DNA of 8,221 nt from Candidatus Omnitrophota bacterium (GTDB lineage: Bacteria > Omnitrophota > Gorgyraeia > Zapsychrales > Zapsychraceae): NCBI GenBank assembly GCA_018062515.1, contig JAGOSC010000077.1, forward strand, positions 1 through 8,221, in the 5' to 3' direction. The position numbers and the translations under genes are program-made. The notes beneath the pieces are model-generated. The model did no database searches and was not told where the DNA came from. It saw only the letters and a program-made list of their open reading frames with translations. Of this stretch, positions 1-6,700 are shown piece by piece. Each line of letters starts with the position of its first letter. The stretch's first letter is position 1.

Positions 1-753
1 GGCATGCCCGATCACTGCATTCATCAGATCATAACCCACAGGATCAAACTTCTGTAATACTTCTGGATGCAATATGTACAGTTGGGCGTATTCTGCAATT
101 AACTCCGTTGGATAGTCCCTAACTCGGTCAGTCTTATCCGTATCAAAAATAGGTTGCACGAATATATAGCTTAAAGCTAAACTCGGCTTATTTTTCGCAT
201 CAGGTAATGGATATTCATCAAAGCCAAATTTTTCTTTAAAAACTTTTTTATCTATCGATTCCTCATAAGACGTCACAGAATTCAAATCTTCAATCCCTTG
301 TTCTTTATTAAAATCTTTCCACTCAGAAAGTCTTTTGTTATATAGAGTTTTAAACGTATCCCACACTACTTTTCCGGAATCTTCGTTCCAGGCGGCGTCA
401 TTAAACCCTTCCATAAAAATATCGCGATTTTTTTCTACAACTTGCTGAATACGATTCTTAATGATTGGCGCAGCAAATTGCCCGCGTTCGCCATGCAAAG
501 AATGGCCCCATTCATGGAATAATGTCTGAATCATTCCGACAGAATTCAGATCAACTACAATTCGATTATCTGCAATGGAATGAAAATGGTTAAATTTAGC
601 ACGATCTTCTTTAACAATTCTAAATTTCTGAAGCGAAATACTGTTGAGAACTAACCGCCTTGGCAATACGGAAACTACTTTATCCAACGTGTATAAACGT
701 TCTAATATCTGATCTGCTTCTTTTCGGCTGTAATATGTTGTAGTTTGATTAGT
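1..753 (-). other. C-terminal-side gluzincin core with HEWGH motif, incomplete at the window edge (residues 2490-2740)
   Basis: A helix (2501-2519) and strands RRLVLNSISLQKFRIV (2521-2536) and NRIVVDLNS (2552-2560) lead into the HExxH helix MIQTLFHEWGHSLHGE (2563-2578). His2569 and His2573 are the zinc ligands and Glu2570 the base (502-516). The third ligand is probably Glu2706 in RDYPTELIAEYAQLYILHPE (2701-2720), matching the E-F-F-A-E-A-F helix of anthrax lethal factor/Pro-Pro endopeptidases (M34/ATLF type) and followed by a similar helix. TLFHEWGHSLHG and RDY..E...E.....HP.V also resemble M3 oligopeptidases such as Dcp, but the preceding strands fit the ATLF fold better. A charged insertion separates the two ligand helices by 133 residues. 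Likely an active peptidase, substrate unknown. Confidence 0.7.
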
Positions 754-3700
754 CGAATCGCGATTTTCAGCCTGGGCACCTTCATCGTAGGGAATTTCTA
801 AAGCTATACCGTATTTTGCAGAAAAATATTCTCTGGCAATACTTAATTTCTTTTCAGCCGTCGCTTCTTGGTTGGTCACAATCTCGCTTAAATTCTTACC
901 GGAAGATATATCCGCATGAGTGATTTCTTGATTCAACAAGATATTCGTATAATGTAAATAGTTTGAAGTCGCCTGAAAATCACTTTCAATTTTCTCAACA
1001 ACGGCTTGTCGAATTCCAGGAACAGTTCGGAAAACTTCTACTTTTCGCGTCTCAGCGCTGTCTATAAAATGGTCATTATAAATTTGTGCTATTCGCGAAT
1101 ATTGATCCTCTGTTAATGGCGTTTCGTACAAAACTTTATTAATTAACGTGTCGCGCTGACGATCAAATGCGCGCTGATTTATTTCCACAGCCTCTCTAGT
1201 TTCGAACAAACTGATTTTTGGTAATAATGTTATGAATCTATTAAGATCATTCAAAGACAAATCCGGCTTTTGATCGACCATTTCCATCAAAGCCAATGCA
1301 TAATACCGATCATTCTCGTTTAATGCCTTTTGTGCTATATCCAAAATAACATGGGTTTCATTTCCAACTAATTTGTTCGCTTTTTCGCGCGCCTCATCGA
1401 TTTTAGGATTAGATTTATTGAAATCTTTATACATTCCTTTTTCTAATAAATCGTAATCTCCCCCAAACATGTCTAACATACTACTAAAAACATGGGATGC
1501 TCCCTGGCCAACGGATGGAGGATTATTTTTGCCTTGCTGCGGACCGTCAGCAAGAACAATTGGCTGCGATTTTTTAAATATCGATGTCTTTTCTTTTACT
1601 GTATCAGTCAGGGAAAGCGTTGTCTTTTTATCAATTTTGGCTTGAATATAATTAATCAAAACAGCAGTCGTTAGTCCCACTGGTGCTTGCAATTTGGTGC
1701 GAATTGTTAACATGATCTTACCGCTCGAAATTTCACCCTGTTGCAAAAGATGATCTATTTCATCCGAAATGCGTTCTAATTTTATCTCATCGTTTGATTT
1801 CCCTGAATTTTCCAAACCGCCGGTGAGATTGGCACTGTCTTTGATGGATCCAGTCAGATTAGCTCGGTCGATTTTATGGGCTTCTGATTTTTGACCTATC
1901 ATGGCAACGTCGGTTGGTTTTTCCGTCGCTGAGGCAGTGGTAGATGTTGTTTTTTGCTGATCAACTTTCTCGATATTTTTAGTTACAGGATTAATACGTA
2001 CGGTTTGCGTCTTCTGAGTCTTCATGCTGTAAATCTCAACATCGACGGAATTATCATTTAAAGCAATATTGGAATAATTTAATTCTCCAAAATCATTTTC
2101 TTTTAATCCAAAAATCTTAGTGACCATTCCTGGATTTTGTGTCATGACTTCAAAAGCTTGCCAAACCGTTTTTTGCGCCATGACATCAACATCATCTTCA
2201 CCTTTTATAGAAGCCAACGCTTTATAGGTATTTTCATAGGCCTTTGTTTCATCTTCTAAAACCGCCATTTCAGGATGTTTAATACCGTTAATTAAGTGAG
2301 TGCGTTCATGAGCGATTTTGATGGACAATAATTTCTTTTGTTCTTCTTCATTGCCTAAGGCCTCTATTTCATTACGATTGACGACAATAACTCCTACCGA
2401 TCCCAAAGCTAAAGCCATATCATTCGTTTCATTTTCTAAAAATATAACTGGGAAAGAAAGATCTTCAGCGGCGAAAATTTTATTATCCGTAAGATATTTG
2501 TATGTATTACCTACCAAATTTTCTTTGGTCGTAGAAAATTCAAGAGCATTTATAACCTGCGGTAATGAAATTTTTCCATGACTTGAATTACTGCTAATCG
2601 CTTTATATATTCTGTTGGAAAGATCAGCCTGATTAGAAATATTGAAATTTTGATAAACTGGGACAATTTGTTGGTCTAGAGAATGGCGAGAATTATGAGG
2701 AGAGAATAAAACAGCCGTTCCAATTATAGCGGCTGTCTTTGCCGCAGTTTTTAATACTTCGTGTTTGGAATCTTGACCTAACACAGCGGCGTCGATTGGT
2801 TTTTCCGTCGCTGTGGTACTATTATTCGCTGTATTATCCTTTTGCAAAGCGGCGATGGCATAATTAGCCAAATTCGGCTTGCCCAGCAATCCTTTATTAT
2901 TTAGAGAAGAGAGCACAAGATCTGTATTCAATTCATTTGTATCTGTTGATAATCCAATGACTTTATTTAAATCTTTAAATTGCTGATCATTTAAGTTAGG
3001 ATTGGCAAATTTGGATAATATGACGGCTTTATTAGATATTTGGGCGGCTTTCACTTCAACTTCAGTTTTATCCGCTTTCACTTCCACTATCTTTCCATCT
3101 TTTTTGATTTCAATTAACGGCCGGTTTTGATTCAACGTTTCTTGAGCCATCACGGCGAAATCGGCGTCATTCTTAACAATAATAAGAGAAGCCACTGCAC
3201 GGCTGTCGCTGGCTTTAACAATATTTGTATATTGGGCAATCGGATCATGATCCGCAATATTAGTTAATCCGGCGGTTTGTGTTCTTTCCGTTAATTTTTC
3301 AAAATCTTTAACGGTGGCTTTAGGGACAAGAACTGTCGGGGTTTCATTATTACCCAAAGATAATGGGCTGATTAATGGAACGCTCATATTGACTGGCATT
3401 GGTATGATTGTATTTTGTAAAGTTGGTAATACGGCTTTATCTATGGATGGTAAATCAATAGTTGATATAGGAATGATAGTTGTGCTGGTGGATGAAGTAA
3501 CCGGAATTTTCTGCGTGATTGTTGCGCTAGATTCTCTATTATATAGAGAAGACACTACAGGTAAAACGCCATTTGGACCATTGTTTTGTTGTGATGTCTT
3601 CGTATTCATTTCTACTTTTGGTGTTTCAAATTGGGCTATTTCCACTCTATTGCCACGATCGGCTGTCGTAGAAACGCTCTCTGAAACCACCGGAATTTGT

Positions 3701-6700
3701 TTGGTGATTGTGGTTTGAGCCGTCAACTGAGCTTGTTCTAAGAATGTACTGGTCTTGGCTGAGCTTTCAACTTTGACAGCGACTAAATCACCTTGTTCAT
3801 TCTTAGCGGTGGTCACGAACGCGGCCGGATCTCTCAATCCAACTTGAACAGCTTCAATTGTATTTAAATTTGAACTATTAATAAAATTGCTGACTAATGT
3901 GCTCATTTCCGACTGGCTTAATGAAGCTCTATCTTTCAACACCTCGCTGTCATTGATATAATTTACCAACTGTGTTTGAATTCCCTCAAATTTCTCATCA
4001 GATAATTCGGCGACTAAACGGTCTACTTCCACTTTACTCAACTCAATTGTGCCGGACAGCGTGTCTTCAAAACCAGCGGCCGCTTTTTGTTTAGAGGTCA
4101 TTTTACTGACATCAAATTTATATGCGACGACGTTTCCACTATTTTCATATTTAATTTCTTTTAATGTAATCGATTTACCTAAATTTCTCTCGATATCTAC
4201 CGAGAACATGTTTGCTGTCTTATTCACAACAACAGTCTTCGATGCTGTTGATGGTTTGATAGTGGCTATGACGGTTGGACCGGCTTGTTCTGTTTCATAT
4301 GTATCCATATCATTTTGAGCCAGCTGTCTTTCTTGAACTCGATCATTGGCAAAGGCGATGCGAACATCTTCAGCCACTTTCTTTTCATACACTTTCACGA
4401 CGGTTTTGCCGAAGGTAAGTGTATTCATATTTTTTATATGGCTCGTGTCCGTCGCCGTCAAGTTTTTAGCTGTCTTAAAGGCAGTGTCCGCATCTTCCAC
4501 ATCATTCATAGAAACGACACTGCCGGAAAACGCGATTTTGTCTTTTTTAGATCTCTTTTCATTGACTTTTTGCTCAATGGTTTCAATCCATTTAGCCGCC
4601 GTGTCAGTATTATTCTTACCCGTCAAATAAACATCGTCGGAATCTAATGATGCCACAAATCCGGAATTAACCGCGGCGCTGGTAATGGCTGAAAGGTCTT
4701 TGGCTTTTAATTTTCCGCCATTCATTAACTTCATGTTAACGACCACCCAATTAATCACCGCATTACCTGGCTGAGCGACCGACTGTAGAGAATTGATGGC
4801 GTTGACGATTACGTCTTTCTTGATAAACCCAGATCGATGTATTTTATTTGGCTTAATGGAAAGATCAGTTTTGGCGATTTTGGAAAGTAATTTTCTTTCT
4901 CCTAGAGCTAACGGAGCAGCACTCTTGGACATATCTTCTATGGTTGGATTAACATTAACATTCATTTTACCGGCTAAACGTGTTCTCGCTTCTCTATATA
5001 TGTTCTGAGCGGGCATTTTATTGGATACCGTTTCAGTAGCGATATCGATTTGCGGGCCCGTCAGGCGCTTGGCATCGCGGGCGACCACCGTTAAACCGAT
5101 TTGTTCTTTTAATATTTTATTGATTGATGTTACATGATCTTCCAAATCTGTTTTCAAACTATTCGCTTTTCCGTTTTGTTCAAATCTTTCAAAGACAACA
5201 AATGTGCCGTCATTATCTTCATAGATATTATTAAGAATGGAATCTCCCGATGTCGTCATAACACTAAATACTTTGGCTTTCTGCTCTTTCGTTAAGTTGG
5301 CAACTTCTTTTCCATCTTTGTCTTCAAAAGATACTTTTCCAAATCCATATTGTAAAGAAATGAAATTATCGACATTGTCTTTAATTTCCGCGCGAATCTG
5401 ATCGATGTTTTTGTTAGATGGCACAACAAACATAATTTCGCCATTATTTCCTCGAGCAATCCTTCCTTCATATTGCTTAACTGTTTGATCCATGATACTA
5501 ATGGCGGCCGGTTCAAGGATTGTTCCAATATTTTGGTGATACGCGCCTTTAATATCTGACGTAAAGGCAACCATACCGACGTGCACATCTTGATTTTTGG
5601 CTTTATTTTCAGCAATAACATTTGTTAAGGCCTTAACATCACTGACATTAAAGTAGTTATCGATTTGGTCTTGATTAACATGATCTTGAGCAAAAATATC
5701 GGATTTGGTTTTATATTTTTTCAATTTTGTGAGTACGGCACTTACCGCCTTAGATGTATTCTTCTTGGTTCTAAGTCTACGTTTTGGCATCGCGCGTTTG
5801 CTTTCAGCTGTCCACTTAGGTTCTTGCGCGTTATTAACATTTTTCATCGATGAATCATTATAATTTTCCGATGAATTATTCGTTGTGTAAGTGTTATATG
5901 CAATTGATTCAATTGTTGTCGTAATGGCTGGCCTGGCAACATTATTATTAGAAGAAGATGTTTGATTCGATGAATTCATGGCCATGCCCTTTTTGCTAGC
6001 AGCTGACATTGTTCCTGCCGTACTATTATTTAAAGACAATGGCATTGTTAAAAACGGTGCACTGAAATTGATGATAGATGGTAATACAGAGCTATCTATA
6101 ATAGGCGAAGGCATTAAAATATTGCCCGAGCCGTTCGGCATACTACCCGTAAGAGAAGTTGTTGAACTGTGAGCCGGCGTTTGATTATTTAATCGTATGC
6201 CCGCATTTTCTGTTGAAGAAGATAATATAGCGCGGTCACCCTCTTCCGCTTTTAACTTAGGATCACCCATATGGGCTGATAATTTTGTTTTGGTTTTAGC
6301 GGCAACTATTCCCGCCAGCGCCTTAATCGGGCCAATATCTGTTGTCGTCAACGCTCGGTCACTTGCTTTTTCTAATTCCATCAACTCGTTTTTGTCAAAA
6401 TCATTCAAATCAAATACTGACGCCCGTTGCGCTATCCCCGCATCAGCGCCAATAATGATTATGCCGGATGTTTGAGTCTTCTTTTGTTCAATATTTCTAC
6501 CTTTATTTAAGGTTGATAACTTTTGATAGAAATCAGCATAAGCTTTATTTGTATAATTTAATTTTAGCAATTTTAAAAGAAGGGCATCATACCCTCTATT
6601 AGCGGACTGATCGGCTAATATTAATGCTATATCAAATCTACTCGCCAACGTCCAAAGCGTTAATTCTCCTTCGGGTAAAGATTTAATTAGGTCTTGCTCA

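Larger units (their letters stand above)
1741..2220 (-). other. Module copy B and short linker (residues 2001-2160)
   Basis: Copy B begins immediately after the HERTH zincin: ALASIKGEDDVDVMAQKTV (2001-2019), then strands around DVEIYSMKTQKTQTVRINP (2060-2078). A Thr/Ser linker with TEKPTDVAMIGQ (2099-2110) follows, and a small tandem repeat DRANLTGS / DSANLTGG (2118-2135). Residues 2141-2160 form a charged helix. The layout mirrors copy A at 1677-1816 but with a shorter middle. Function unknown. Confidence 0.45.
3301..3732 (-). other. Pro/Ser/Thr/Ile-rich linker 2 (residues 1497-1640)
   Basis: This low-complexity spacer contains a repeated Thr/Ile/Ser/Pro segment (TITKQIPVVSESVSTT at 1504-1519 and TITQKIPVTSSTSTT at 1567-1581) and a Pro-rich stretch (1593-1627) also present in linker 1. 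Like linker 1, it is poor in charge and separates folded regions. Its residues favour extended, disordered or collagen-free stalk-like structure. Confidence 0.65.

Noticed and set aside
1..753. Straight assignment of the HEWGH domain to M3 oligopeptidases
   Set aside because: TLFHEWGHSLHG and RDY..E match M3 locally, but M3 enzymes place the third ligand about 25 residues after HExxH and lack the two strands seen just before the motif here. I kept M3 only as an alternative.
2723..2728. Perfect TATAAT on the minus strand
   Set aside because: There is no TTGACA-like element at suitable spacing upstream, and it is inside an uninterrupted reading frame within a hairpin loop. A chance -10-like hexamer is expected in AT-rich DNA.
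2701..2751. Possible membrane helix around residues 1824-1840 (TAAKTAAIIGTAVLF)
   Set aside because: The hydrophobic run is only about 12 residues and is preceded by Lys every few residues. It is too short and polar for a confident membrane span.
3241..3254. Perfect 14-bp palindrome CGGATCATGATCCG
   Set aside because: It is inside the coding frame (ADHDP region), with no second operator-like copy nearby, no promoter, and is short enough to occur by chance.
3532..3550. Inverted repeat with 8-bp arms and a 3-nt spacer (TTCTCTAT / ATAGAGAA)
   Set aside because: It is AT-rich, lacks a T-tract in the right place for a terminator, and is intragenic in a linker. No regulatory reading is supported.
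3314..3718. Plus-strand open frame of 134 codons
   Set aside because: It lies wholly opposite the giant gene, over its low-complexity linker. The predicted peptide has no recognisable domain and is explained by the skewed codon composition of the linker.
4285..4647. Two overlapping plus-strand open frames (4285-4647 and 4346-4630)
   Set aside because: They overlap each other and the long minus-strand gene, and their hydrophobic peptides are antisense to charged coding sequence. Both cannot be real and neither has support.
5292..5621. Minus-strand open frame of 109 codons in another frame
   Set aside because: It overlaps the giant frame on the same strand in a different phase and has no domain features. 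It is a shadow of the GGDEF-like segment 1.
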